Below, in pieces: positions 1-5,495 of a stretch of 5,904 bases of DNA (position 1 is the first letter of the stretch; every line of letters starts with the position of its first letter). A model generated the notes under the pieces. That model searched no databases, had not been told where the DNA came from, and saw only the letters and a list, made by a program, of their open reading frames with translations. The DNA is from an uncultured Erysipelotrichaceae bacterium (lineage in GTDB: Bacteria > Bacillota_I > Bacilli_A > RFN20 > CAG-826): contig CADAUN010000093.1 in assembly GCA_902791085.1 (NCBI GenBank), positions 1-5,904 of the forward strand. The letters run 5' to 3'. The translations under genes were made by a program, and so were the position numbers.

Positions 1-351
1 CAGAATGCGATCCGTTATAATAATGAAGGCGGAGAGGTGCATATGCGGGTATATTATGAAAAGGGACAGCCGATGCTTTCCGTGGAAGATAATGGAATTG
101 GCATTCCTTTTCAGGATCAAGACCATATTTTTGAACGTTTTTACCGGGTGGATAAATCCCGTTCGCGTCAAGATGGTGGGACAGGGCTAGGATTGTCCAT
201 CGTCAAACATATCGCCATGCTTTATGGGGCAACTGTCCAAGTCAAAAGCACCCTAGGTATGGGATCGACTTTTGTGGTGACTTTTTTGCCTTCAAATCGC
301 CAGAATCAAGATGTAGCAAGCGATAGAAATGGCAGCAAAAATACCCGTTAA
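1..351 (+). CDS. Sensor histidine kinase, C-terminal ATP-binding domain (5'-partial)
   Basis: This is the end of a membrane sensor kinase of a two-component system. The part present is the HATPase domain that binds ATP and phosphorylates the dimerisation-domain histidine; sensor, HAMP/PAS and H-box regions lie upstream of the window. Frame 1 is open from base 1. In the 116 visible residues I see the end of the N box (QNAIRYN, 1-7), G1 (DNGIGIP, 30-36), the F box (FERFYRVDKSRSR, 44-56), G2 (GGTGLGLSIVKHI, 59-71) and the closing GSTFVVTFLP strand (88-97). The YRVDKSRS wording after the F box resembles PhoR/WalK-type kinases, but the signal cannot be told without the N-terminus. Residues 98-116 are polar, lie beyond the fold, and coincide exactly with an antisense overlap with the antiporter gene. 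No intrinsic terminator follows. The internal GTG/ATG codons at 37 and 43 are not starts, since the N box precedes them. Confidence 0.93.
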   Translation, partial: QNAIRYNNEGGEVHMRVYYEKGQPMLSVEDNGIGIPFQDQDHIFERFYRVDKSRSRQDGGTGLGLSIVKHIAMLYGATVQVKSTLGMGSTFVVTFLPSNRQNQDVASDRNGSKNTR

Positions 352-1332
352 AGCAAAGCCGATTTTTCGATGTTTTTGAAAGAACGGCGTAAAAGAACGT
401 AAGCAACAAAGAATCACGACCATTGCGGATACAACGGCACCGTAGATTTCGTATTGAAGGGCATTACTTTCAGCAATGAAGATGCCTCGTTCTTGCACAT
501 TGGACAATCCTTCATGCATTTGATGCCAAGAAATAAAATCGCCAAACACCAAAATGGCCCAATCAAAAGTGCAACTTCCAATCATGTTGCCAAAGCCAGC
601 GTCATAATTACGTTTATGGAAAAGCTGCGCGGTTGAAATCACTTCTGGAATCGATGTCCCAATGCCAAGCAACAAAGCTCCTGCAACCGAGCCAGAGAAG
701 AAACCGGTTGGATCATGTTCTTCGATCAAATGAGTCAAATAGGTTAAGGCAATAGAAGAAGCGATTAAAACGATGGCGCATCCAGCAAAAAGCCAAAGAA
801 TTTTAGCAACGCTCCATTGATTTTCACTCGTTTCGGTCTCTTTTTCCTCTTCTTCCGTCTTCTCTTTGGGCTGAAGCAACAAAGAAGCGACATATAAGCC
901 CATGATCAAGATGGACACGAGGTTAATATCGCCTAGCATCACTTGCCAATTCGCCGGGGCAAAGAAAGCATAGGCCGCTAAGGCGTACATGCCTAAGCAA
1001 ATCACGCCATTCCATACGTGCCAACGCTGAAATTTAGCATCCGGAAAATGTTTAAACCAAACAAAGGTGGCAACGAGCAAAACCAACAAATCAAAAATGA
1101 TGGATCCCAAGATATCCCCTACAACATAAGAGGCATTATGCACCAAGAATATCGAAGAAAGGGAAGTGAATAATTCAGGCAAAGAAGTGACGCATGCGAG
1201 TAAAACTCCGCCTAATAAAGCGCCAGAGATTTTGGTCTTTTTGTCCAGTAAATCAATGAGATTTCCTAATTGGAACGACAAAAACACCATCAACGCCAAA
1301 TCCACAACATACACAGGATAAATCCACCACAT
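292..1332 (-). CDS. CaCA-family cation antiporter (YrbG-like), probable Mn2+ exporter
   Basis: A 346-residue, roughly ten-helix inner-membrane antiporter of the Ca2+/cation antiporter superfamily. Two inverted-topology alpha repeats are visible. Alpha-1 has TSLPELFTS (49-57, ligand Glu53) and GDILGSIIFD (72-81). Alpha-2 has GTSIPEVIS (225-233, Glu230) and GNMIGSCTFD (248-257). A hydrophilic Lys/Glu-rich loop (about 155-172) separates the halves, as usual in the family. The canonical GSNxxN signature is altered: Asn after GS is Ile75+3 or Cys, and the last position is Asp (D81, D257) in both repeats. The start is the ATG at 1332, because GGAGG stands 6 nt before it; the TTG at 1347 lies upstream of that site and would include it. 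Family members usually exchange Ca2+ for Na+ or H+, but a yybP-ykoY Mn2+ riboswitch in the leader argues for Mn2+ efflux. The substrate is inference; the family is well supported. The 3' end overlaps the convergent kinase by 60 bp. Confidence 0.93.
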   Translation of the reverse strand: MWWIYPVYVVDLALMVFLSFQLGNLIDLLDKKTKISGALLGGVLLACVTSLPELFTSLSSIFLVHNASYVVGDILGSIIFDLLVLLVATFVWFKHFPDAKFQRWHVWNGVICLGMYALAAYAFFAPANWQVMLGDINLVSILIMGLYVASLLLQPKEKTEEEEKETETSENQWSVAKILWLFAGCAIVLIASSIALTYLTHLIEEHDPTGFFSGSVAGALLLGIGTSIPEVISTAQLFHKRNYDAGFGNMIGSCTFDWAILVFGDFISWHQMHEGLSNVQERGIFIAESNALQYEIYGAVVSAMVVILCCLRSFTPFFQKHRKIGFALTGIFAAISIACYILILAI

Positions 1333-1338
1333 AAAGAA

Positions 1339-1343
1339 CCTCC
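1339..1343 (-). promoter_or_regulatory. Ribosome binding site of the antiporter
   Basis: GGAGG followed by the 6-nt spacer TTCTTT and ATG. It fixes the start at 1332 and rules out the in-frame TTG 15 nt further upstream. It lies 18 nt downstream of the terminator U-tract, so it is transcribed only on read-through. Confidence 0.85.
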
Positions 1344-1361
1344 ACAACGATTGCTCGGAAG

Positions 1362-1405
1362 AAAAAAGACTCCGGAACAGAATGTTGTTTTCTGCACCTA
1401 AGTCT
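1362..1405 (-). terminator. Riboswitch expression platform: intrinsic terminator
   Basis: On the minus strand AGACTTAGG (1405-1397 region) can pair with CCGGAGTCT (1375-1367), with one mismatch and one G-U pair. Inside this, CAGAA (1394-1390) pairs perfectly with TTCTG (1382-1378) around the loop AACAACA. A run of six T (1367-1362) follows at once, as in an intrinsic terminator. The 5' arm contains the 3' strand of the aptamer's P1 helix, so terminator and aptamer exclude each other. Ligand binding should therefore let RNA polymerase continue into the antiporter gene. Free energies were not computed. Confidence 0.82.
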
Positions 1406-1491
1406 CGTCACTTTGAGCAAACCAGGTCAAGAACCGGTATGTTGGCTTACTTCATTAGGAAAGGTCCTAACGACGACTACTCCCTTAAGCA
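1395..1491 (-). promoter_or_regulatory. yybP-ykoY (Mn2+-sensing) riboswitch aptamer
   Basis: Read on the minus strand, the leader carries the class's conserved blocks in order. They are AAGGGAGTAG (1486-1477, loop L1 with the 5' P1 strand), a variable hairpin TTAGGA-CCTT-TCCTAA, then CCAACATAC leading into a second stem (ACCGG/CCTGGT), then CTCAAAGTGACGAGACTTAGG (split here as the L3 block GTGACGAGACTT and the 3' P1 strand). P1 closes as CTTAAG (1489-1484) with CTTAGG (1402-1397), six pairs including one G-U. In this family, Mn2+ bound between L1 and L3 docks the two legs and stabilises P1; members usually precede metal-export genes. Here the next gene is the antiporter at 1332. Recognition is from memory of the consensus, not from a covariance search. 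Confidence 0.9.
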
Positions 1492-1508
1492 AGGAATAGT
1501 TTAGACGA

Positions 1509-1514
1509 ATCATA
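1509..1514 (-). promoter_or_regulatory. Candidate -10 box for the riboswitch-antiporter transcript
   Basis: TATGAT matches the sigma-A -10 hexamer at 5 of 6 positions. It would start transcription near 1502, about 12 nt before the aptamer P1 helix, which is a sensible position. No good -35 is found 16-18 bp upstream, so either the promoter is weak or activated, or the real one differs (TTGAAA at 1555-1550 with TATTTA 17 bp on is a poorer alternative). Confidence 0.35.
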
Positions 1515-1515
1515 G

Positions 1516-1553
1516 GAAAGCACAAGTAAATATTGATGATCGATGGTGCTTTC
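1516..1553. repeat. Perfect 8-bp inverted repeat with 22-nt spacer
   Basis: GAAAGCAC (1516-1523) and its exact reverse complement GTGCTTTC (1546-1553) flank 22 nt. It begins 2 bp after the stop codon of the unknown membrane protein and ends just before the candidate -10 of the riboswitch transcript. As RNA it forms a large-loop hairpin, but no U-tract follows on the minus strand, so a classic terminator is unlikely; an operator or a 3'-end stabilising stem is possible. Function unknown. Confidence 0.5.
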
Positions 1554-1555
1554 AA

Positions 1556-2635
1556 TCATTTTTGTTTGCCTGCCCGCAACATGAAGTATCCGACGACATA
1601 AAAGGCGAGCACGACAAACATAAAGCCGTTGGCCCAGGAATAAGAAGCATGATTTTGCCAAATGCCATATACCACGTTATAAACCACAGAAATTAAGGCC
1701 AAGGAGGCAAAGAAAGGAGTTGCTTTCGCTATGCTTCCGCGACCGATATAGACGGAAACGGCACTAAGCCCTGCCAAGAAATAAAACACGGAAGAAAGCA
1801 AAGATAGACCGATCCAAAGAGCCATCACGCCAGCGCTGAGATAGAAAGGATTCCCGTCCTCTCCGATTTGCGGTCCCGTCACATGCAAGATAGAGGCAAC
1901 GAAATTGATAAAGGAAAAAGCAATCAAGGCACCGCCGGAAAACAATAAGAAATTCATGCCAACGCGTTTCACCCGGCTATCATTCTCCCAATTCTTAAGC
2001 ACCGAACTTTGTTTTTGTTTCACATAACAAGTTGTGTGGTCTTTCGCATCATAAAAACCAATTTCATCAACCCTGGTTTTTAGCACAATGTCTAATGCGC
2101 GAGTTTGGCTAGGCTCTAAGAAAAGGATGGAAACAGACTCCCAAATCAATACCCAGGCGAAAATATCAATCACTTCCACAACGATTTCTTTGGTTTGCCC
2201 TTCACCATACCAACCATTCACTGAACCGGCGAACATCAAAAACAAGACAATGATTCCTATGACCATTAAGGCCACTGCTACAAACCATTTTTTGGAATGA
2301 TCACGATTGCTGTGATAATGGTTTAATTCAATCGCGTCATTGAGGGCATTTAAAATGGCTTCCGGCTCATAGCCATCATAATCATCAATCTCAAAATGAA
2401 AGTTTGCTTTGTAATCCAACGGCGTCTCACGGATTAATTGGCCCATGCGTTCAGGAATATCATCTTGAACAAAAGGGTGCTCAGGGGTAGAAACATCGTC
2501 TGCTAAAACGTCCCAAACCGAATCGTACGATAAGGGAAAGGTGATGATTCGATGCTCATCATCCACCGGGAAATAATGACGGAGTAACTCCAATTGACGC
2601 GTGGAGCTATGTGGTTTCTTATCTTGTTTCATCAT
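1556..2635 (-). CDS. Multi-spanning membrane protein of unknown family
   Basis: I do not recognise a named family in these 359 residues. Residues 1-115 are hydrophilic and rich in Asp, Glu and His (for example FEIDDYDGYEPEAI at 81-94), so probably cytosolic. Hydrophobic segments follow at about 117-136, 152-173, 227-250, 263-297 (long enough for one long or two short helices), 304-325 and 336-354, ending in AGKQK. Between helices 2 and 3 lies a soluble stretch (174-226) starting LEPSQTRALDIVLKTRVDEI. The helix-2 wording DIFAWVLIWESVSILFLEP, with its WE pair inside the membrane, looks like a conserved motif. The start could be either of two adjacent ATGs (2635 or 2632); GGA 6 nt before the second slightly favours that one, and no strong ribosome site is present. 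It lies upstream of the Mn2+-riboswitch antiporter on the same strand, but 222 bp and a separate leader part them. Real gene by length and composition; function unknown. Confidence 0.85.
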   Translation of the reverse strand: MMKQDKKPHSSTRQLELLRHYFPVDDEHRIITFPLSYDSVWDVLADDVSTPEHPFVQDDIPERMGQLIRETPLDYKANFHFEIDDYDGYEPEAILNALNDAIELNHYHSNRDHSKKWFVAVALMVIGIIVLFLMFAGSVNGWYGEGQTKEIVVEVIDIFAWVLIWESVSILFLEPSQTRALDIVLKTRVDEIGFYDAKDHTTCYVKQKQSSVLKNWENDSRVKRVGMNFLLFSGGALIAFSFINFVASILHVTGPQIGEDGNPFYLSAGVMALWIGLSLLSSVFYFLAGLSAVSVYIGRGSIAKATPFFASLALISVVYNVVYGIWQNHASYSWANGFMFVVLAFYVVGYFMLRAGKQK

Positions 2636-2907
2636 AAATCCATTTTATGCCGTTTTGAAATTTCTATGAATGGGCGATTTGTTTTTAGCACAAATGTTAA
2701 AAGATCGGTATTATTTTGAAACAGTATACAAACTTTTTGGTGGTCATCGATTAACGTTTTTTGCTGGCTTCTTTTAAGGCGATCCTCTTCTCATTTGGAA
2801 TGCGTCATCAAATCCTTCAGAGAAAGGAATTTGTTCTTATGGTCATCATTTTGCTAGGTAAAAAAGAAAAGATACTTTATTCTAATTAATACCCTTGGAG
2901 GTATCCG
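2636..2907. other. Divergent intergenic region
   Basis: The 272 bp between two divergent genes must hold both promoters, but neither is clear. For the protease, TTGCTA (2851-2856) with TACTTT (2873-2878) at 16 bp is a weak candidate (4/6 and 3/6). For the minus-strand gene, TATACT near 2722-2727 matches -10 at 5/6 but lacks a good -35. A small hairpin TCCTT (2813-2817)-CAGAGA-AAGGA (2824-2828), extended by AAA/TTT around one bulge, sits in the presumed upstream region of the protease. TGGTCATC occurs twice, near 2740 and 2840. No RNA gene or riboswitch was recognised. Confidence 0.5.
2897..2901 (+). promoter_or_regulatory. Ribosome binding site of the M6 protease
   Basis: GGAGG with a 6-nt spacer (TATCCG) to the ATG at 2908. 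It confirms this start; the overlapping other-frame ATG at 2895-area reading is not supported by any such site. Confidence 0.85.
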
Positions 2908-4548
2908 ATGAAGAAAAATTTTATTTTGGCCTTATCTTGCGCCATACTGCCTATCTTAAGCGCTTGCACGTTTCCTTTACCGACGAATTCATCCTTAACA
3001 AAATCTTCTTCTGCGATTCCTGTAACGGAATCTTCTTCGTTAGAGAGTTCGACCATCTCTTCGACAAGCTCATCTTCTTCTCAAAATAATAATGGCTATC
3101 GTAAAGTCGTGCCTAACCAAAACGTCAAATTAACGGATTTGGCGTCTAATACGCCTTCCATAGGCACGCAACCGGTATTGGTCATTCCTATTGTCTTTAC
3201 GGATGCCACATTTACTGATGGCGAATTGCAAGACATTAAAACATTGACAAGCGGTGAAGCCAAAGACACCAAATATTGGGAGTCTTTAAAATCGTTCTAT
3301 CAGAAATCTTCTTATGGCAAACTCAATTTGACTTTCACCTATAGCGATCCGGTTTCTTTAGGGATGGATGCCGAGACTTTTTATGACACTTACACCAAAA
3401 CCACTGACCAGCAAGAATACGCTGCCGGCGCTGCTTATGCCTTGAAGAAAGGGGTTGCGGCTTATCAGAAGAATGGTGGGGATACTAAGACTTTTGATAC
3501 AGATCATGATGGTTTTATTGACTCTGTCATTATGATTTATGCCCAAAATGACACCCCTTCTTACGACGAATACACCTTTTATTGGGCCTATCGTTATTGG
3601 GATTATTGGAATAGCAGTTGCACCAAATTGTCCGATTCGATTACGGGGAATAAAGACAAACCGGTTGGATTCTCTTATTTTTGGGCATCGTTAAGCTTCT
3701 TCTACGAATATGTTGGTGGACGAAATAACCGTAGCAAAATTGACGCACATACCTTAATTCATGAATTTGGTCACATGTTAGGAGCGGATGATTATTACAA
3801 TACCGATGAAAACGATGGCTCCAGCACACAAAGTAGCAATGAGCCAAGCGGTTGCAAAAACATGATGGCCATGAACGTATTGGATCACGATATTTTCAAT
3901 AAACTCCAATATAGTTGGGTAGAGCCATATTACGTCACGGATTCTTGTGAGATTACCATCCGCCCATCCGAATCTACTGGCGATTGTATCTTGCTATCTG
4001 ACTTAAACGGATGGAATGAGACTGCCTTTGACGAATATGTCATTTTAGAATTATTCACTCCGACAGGATTAAACGAACTAGATTCCAAAAACGTATATCC
4101 GCAGATGTCCGGAGCATGGAGTTCCACGGGTTACTCTTTGTCAGGCATTCGGATGTGGCATGTGGACAATCGGTTAGCAAAAGCTGATGACCAAGGCGAG
4201 GTAAAAGGATGGTATAGTGATGCCGAAGTAAAAGCAGGGGATTTTGGCGATACCTATCGTCCGGTGATTGCCGTCAGTAATTCCCTTCAAAACGACGCCG
4301 ACATCATTCAAGGAAAGAATTTTAATGCCTTGTCGTTAATTTCGTCGCAAGGCAAGACCTTCACTTACGAAAGACCGGCAACGGACAAGGATTTATTCCA
4401 TGCGGGAAATCGCTTCTCTTTGTCGCAATCCAAATACCGCAAATACTTTGCCAATGCCTCTCATCTTAATAACGGGAACCCCTTCCCTTGGACGATTGAA
4501 GTTGTTTCTTGCGATAGCAATTCCGCAACGTTGCGCTTCACCAAATAA
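2908..4548 (+). CDS. M6-family (immune inhibitor A-like) metalloprotease lipoprotein
   Basis: A 546-residue extracellular zinc endopeptidase anchored by lipid to the outer face of the cytoplasmic membrane. The signal peptide MKKNFILALSCAILPILSAC has a lipobox LSAC, with Cys20 the predicted lipidated residue. A Ser/Thr-rich linker (about 26-62) follows, then the catalytic domain. DTDHDGFID (197-205) is a DxDxDG calcium-loop-like motif of the sort found in M6 proteins ahead of the active site. HEFGHMLGADD (285-295) fits HExxHxxGxxD: His285 and His289 bind zinc, Glu286 is the catalytic base and Asp295 the likely third ligand. MMAMNVLDHD (319-328) sits where the family's Met-turn is expected, followed by a KLQYSWVEP segment typical of M6. 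The C-terminal 200 residues are beta-rich with no recognised repeat or anchor. Substrates are unknown; relatives cleave host or environmental proteins. The next gene starts 2 bp after its stop. Confidence 0.92.
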   Translation: MKKNFILALSCAILPILSACTFPLPTNSSLTKSSSAIPVTESSSLESSTISSTSSSSSQNNNGYRKVVPNQNVKLTDLASNTPSIGTQPVLVIPIVFTDATFTDGELQDIKTLTSGEAKDTKYWESLKSFYQKSSYGKLNLTFTYSDPVSLGMDAETFYDTYTKTTDQQEYAAGAAYALKKGVAAYQKNGGDTKTFDTDHDGFIDSVIMIYAQNDTPSYDEYTFYWAYRYWDYWNSSCTKLSDSITGNKDKPVGFSYFWASLSFFYEYVGGRNNRSKIDAHTLIHEFGHMLGADDYYNTDENDGSSTQSSNEPSGCKNMMAMNVLDHDIFNKLQYSWVEPYYVTDSCEITIRPSESTGDCILLSDLNGWNETAFDEYVILELFTPTGLNELDSKNVYPQMSGAWSSTGYSLSGIRMWHVDNRLAKADDQGEVKGWYSDAEVKAGDFGDTYRPVIAVSNSLQNDADIIQGKNFNALSLISSQGKTFTYERPATDKDLFHAGNRFSLSQSKYRKYFANASHLNNGNPFPWTIEVVSCDSNSATLRFTK

Positions 4549-4550
4549 CC

Positions 4551-4820
4551 ATGGAAACTTACGAAAAGAACGGCCAATATGGCTATCATGAAAACGGTGT
4601 TGTTCTCGCTGAAATCGACTATGAGTTTCGCTCTGACGATACCATTGCGATTACGCATACTTTTGTCGATCCTAGCTTGCGAGGGCAAGGAATTGCGTCC
4701 CGCTTAGTGGAACATGTTGTCGCATTGGCAGAACAAAACCATTGGAGTATTATCCCCGTTTGTTCGTATGCTGTTGCTTATTTTGAAAAGCATCCTTCCT
4801 CACTCGTTAAAATCGACTAA
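4551..4820 (+). CDS. Minimal GNAT-like N-acetyltransferase (YjdJ-type)
   Basis: An 89-residue cytosolic protein of the small GCN5-related acetyltransferase group (Acetyltransf_CG, PF14542 type), about half the length of ordinary GNATs. The pattern fits: an N-terminal beta pair (YHENGVVLAEIDYEF, 12-26), then ITHTFVDPSLRGQGIASRLVE (split at Asp40) with the acetyl-CoA pyrophosphate loop RGQGIA at 44-49, a helix (50-63), and the diagnostic IIPVCSYAVAYFEKHP ending (67-82) with Cys71. The acceptor substrate is not known for this group in general. Its ATG is 2 bp past the protease stop and no Shine-Dalgarno is visible before it, so translation is probably coupled to the protease. Acetyl-CoA use in the cytosol and proteolysis outside the cell have no obvious link, so co-transcription may only be incidental. 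Confidence 0.88.
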   Translation: METYEKNGQYGYHENGVVLAEIDYEFRSDDTIAITHTFVDPSLRGQGIASRLVEHVVALAEQNHWSIIPVCSYAVAYFEKHPSSLVKID

Positions 4821-4833
4821 TCGATATTTTTCT
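4812..4833 (+). terminator. Possible weak terminator after the acetyltransferase
   Basis: ATCGA (4812-4816)-CTAA-TCGAT (4821-4825) forms a 5-bp hairpin overlapping the stop codon, followed by A then a T-rich stretch (TTTTTCTCG, then TTTTCTTTTTT). The stem is short and AT-rich, so termination would be partial at best and the next gene may be reached by read-through. Confidence 0.35.
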
Positions 4834-4877
4834 CGTTTTCTTTTTTCAAATCCAGTAGGATTAAGTTGTTATTGCAT

Positions 4878-4882
4878 AGGAG
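4878..4882 (+). promoter_or_regulatory. Ribosome binding site of the four-helix membrane protein
   Basis: AGGAG with a 5-nt T spacer to ATG at 4888. It decides the start: the same frame is open back to an ATG at 4714 inside the acetyltransferase gene, but that longer version has no such site and would put a non-native 58-residue extension before a typical MAKSKKKGK membrane-protein N-terminus. Confidence 0.85.
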
Positions 4883-4887
4883 TTTTT

Positions 4888-5430
4888 ATGGCAAAATCCA
4901 AGAAAAAAGGCAAATCTTCTTTCCTTCCCTTTATCGGGTTTCTTTCTTTTCTCTTTAGCGTAGCCGCGATTTGTTTTGGCTTTGCGCCCTTTATCACGAC
5001 AAAAGGATCTTATAGTGGGGCAGACTATGGTTACCTTACTGGTTTCCAAGAAGCCTTCGGTGCGACGCAAAAAAGCGGAGATGGCACTCCTTCTTGGGGC
5101 ATTTTTGCCGACGATTCCACTTTGTCGGAATGGGTAATCAGTCCTAAAGTCGGGTTGATGATTGCCTTTATTTTGATTGCCGTCGGTGCTTTGTTTGCTC
5201 TTCTTTCTGTCTTTTGCAAGAAGAAACGGAATGCCGCTTTGCTTTCTTTGTTTTTGGGTGGCATTTTGATGTTAGCCGCCGGCATTATGTTTTTCTTCCC
5301 CATCTCTTTTGGCAATTATACAGGCGGCCTTGTTAATGTATCGCTTGGTTACGGTGCCATCATCTCAGGAATTTTAGGAATTTTAGGAGGCTTATTTAGC
5401 CTTTCTGCTGTTATTTATAGCAAGATTTAG
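4888..5430 (+). CDS. Small four-helix membrane protein, function unknown
   Basis: The 180-residue product has no family I recognise. It begins with a Lys-rich tail (MAKSKKKGK), then hydrophobic helices at about 12-36, 86-109, 115-138 and 150-177. By the positive-inside rule the N-terminus, the KKKR turn (111-114) and the C-terminus face the cytosol. That leaves one sizeable outside loop (37-85) rich in Gly, Ser and Asp, with no Cys in it, and a short second outside loop (139-149). The C-terminal helix is Gly/Ile-rich (IISGILGILGGLF). The layout resembles many small tetra-span proteins of Bacillota with no assigned role. It lies 67 bp after the acetyltransferase with its own ribosome site and ends at a strong terminator, so it is the last gene of this plus-strand run. 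Confidence 0.82.
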   Translation: MAKSKKKGKSSFLPFIGFLSFLFSVAAICFGFAPFITTKGSYSGADYGYLTGFQEAFGATQKSGDGTPSWGIFADDSTLSEWVISPKVGLMIAFILIAVGALFALLSVFCKKKRNAALLSLFLGGILMLAAGIMFFFPISFGNYTGGLVNVSLGYGAIISGILGILGGLFSLSAVIYSKI

Positions 5431-5431
5431 A

Positions 5432-5490
5432 GAAAAACGCCGGCTGAATGGTTTCCTTTTATTGGTTCCTCCATCCCGGCGTTTTTCTTT
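5432..5490. terminator. Bidirectional intrinsic terminator
   Basis: GAAAAACGCCGG (5432-5443) and CCGGCGTTTTTC (5476-5487) form a perfect 12-bp inverted repeat. The inner arms GA(A)TGG (5446-5451) and CCATC (5471-5475) extend the stem around one bulge. On plus it ends in TTTTTCTTT; on minus in TTTTTCTCT. It sits between the stop codons of the convergent membrane-protein gene (5430) and mutY (5496), so it can serve both. Confidence 0.92.
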
Positions 5491-5495
5491 GTCTA

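Noticed and set aside
2088..2300. Open frame on plus strand inside the unknown membrane protein gene
   Set aside because: Fully antisense to a longer, hydrophobically patterned ORF; low-complexity Thr/Ile composition and no ribosome site.
2752..2804. Minus-strand stretch reading RIPNEKRIALKEASKKR then stop, like a basic protein C-terminus
   Set aside because: Two in-frame TGA codons directly precede it and there is no start codon; TGA is a stop elsewhere in the window. At most a remnant, more likely chance.
2840..2890. Plus-strand 16-codon ORF starting MVIILLGKKEK before the protease
   Set aside because: The purine-rich AAAGGA upstream is 11 nt away, too far for a good ribosome site, and the ORF overlaps the candidate promoter of the protease.
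4714..4887. In-frame N-terminal extension of the four-helix protein to the ATG at 4714
   Set aside because: It lies inside the acetyltransferase gene and lacks a ribosome site, while AGGAG plus ATG at 4888 gives a typical Lys-rich start.
5031..5315. Lys-rich minus-strand open frame opposite the four-helix protein
   Set aside because: Composition is the antisense of Phe/Leu-rich transmembrane codons; no ribosome site; the plus-strand gene has one.
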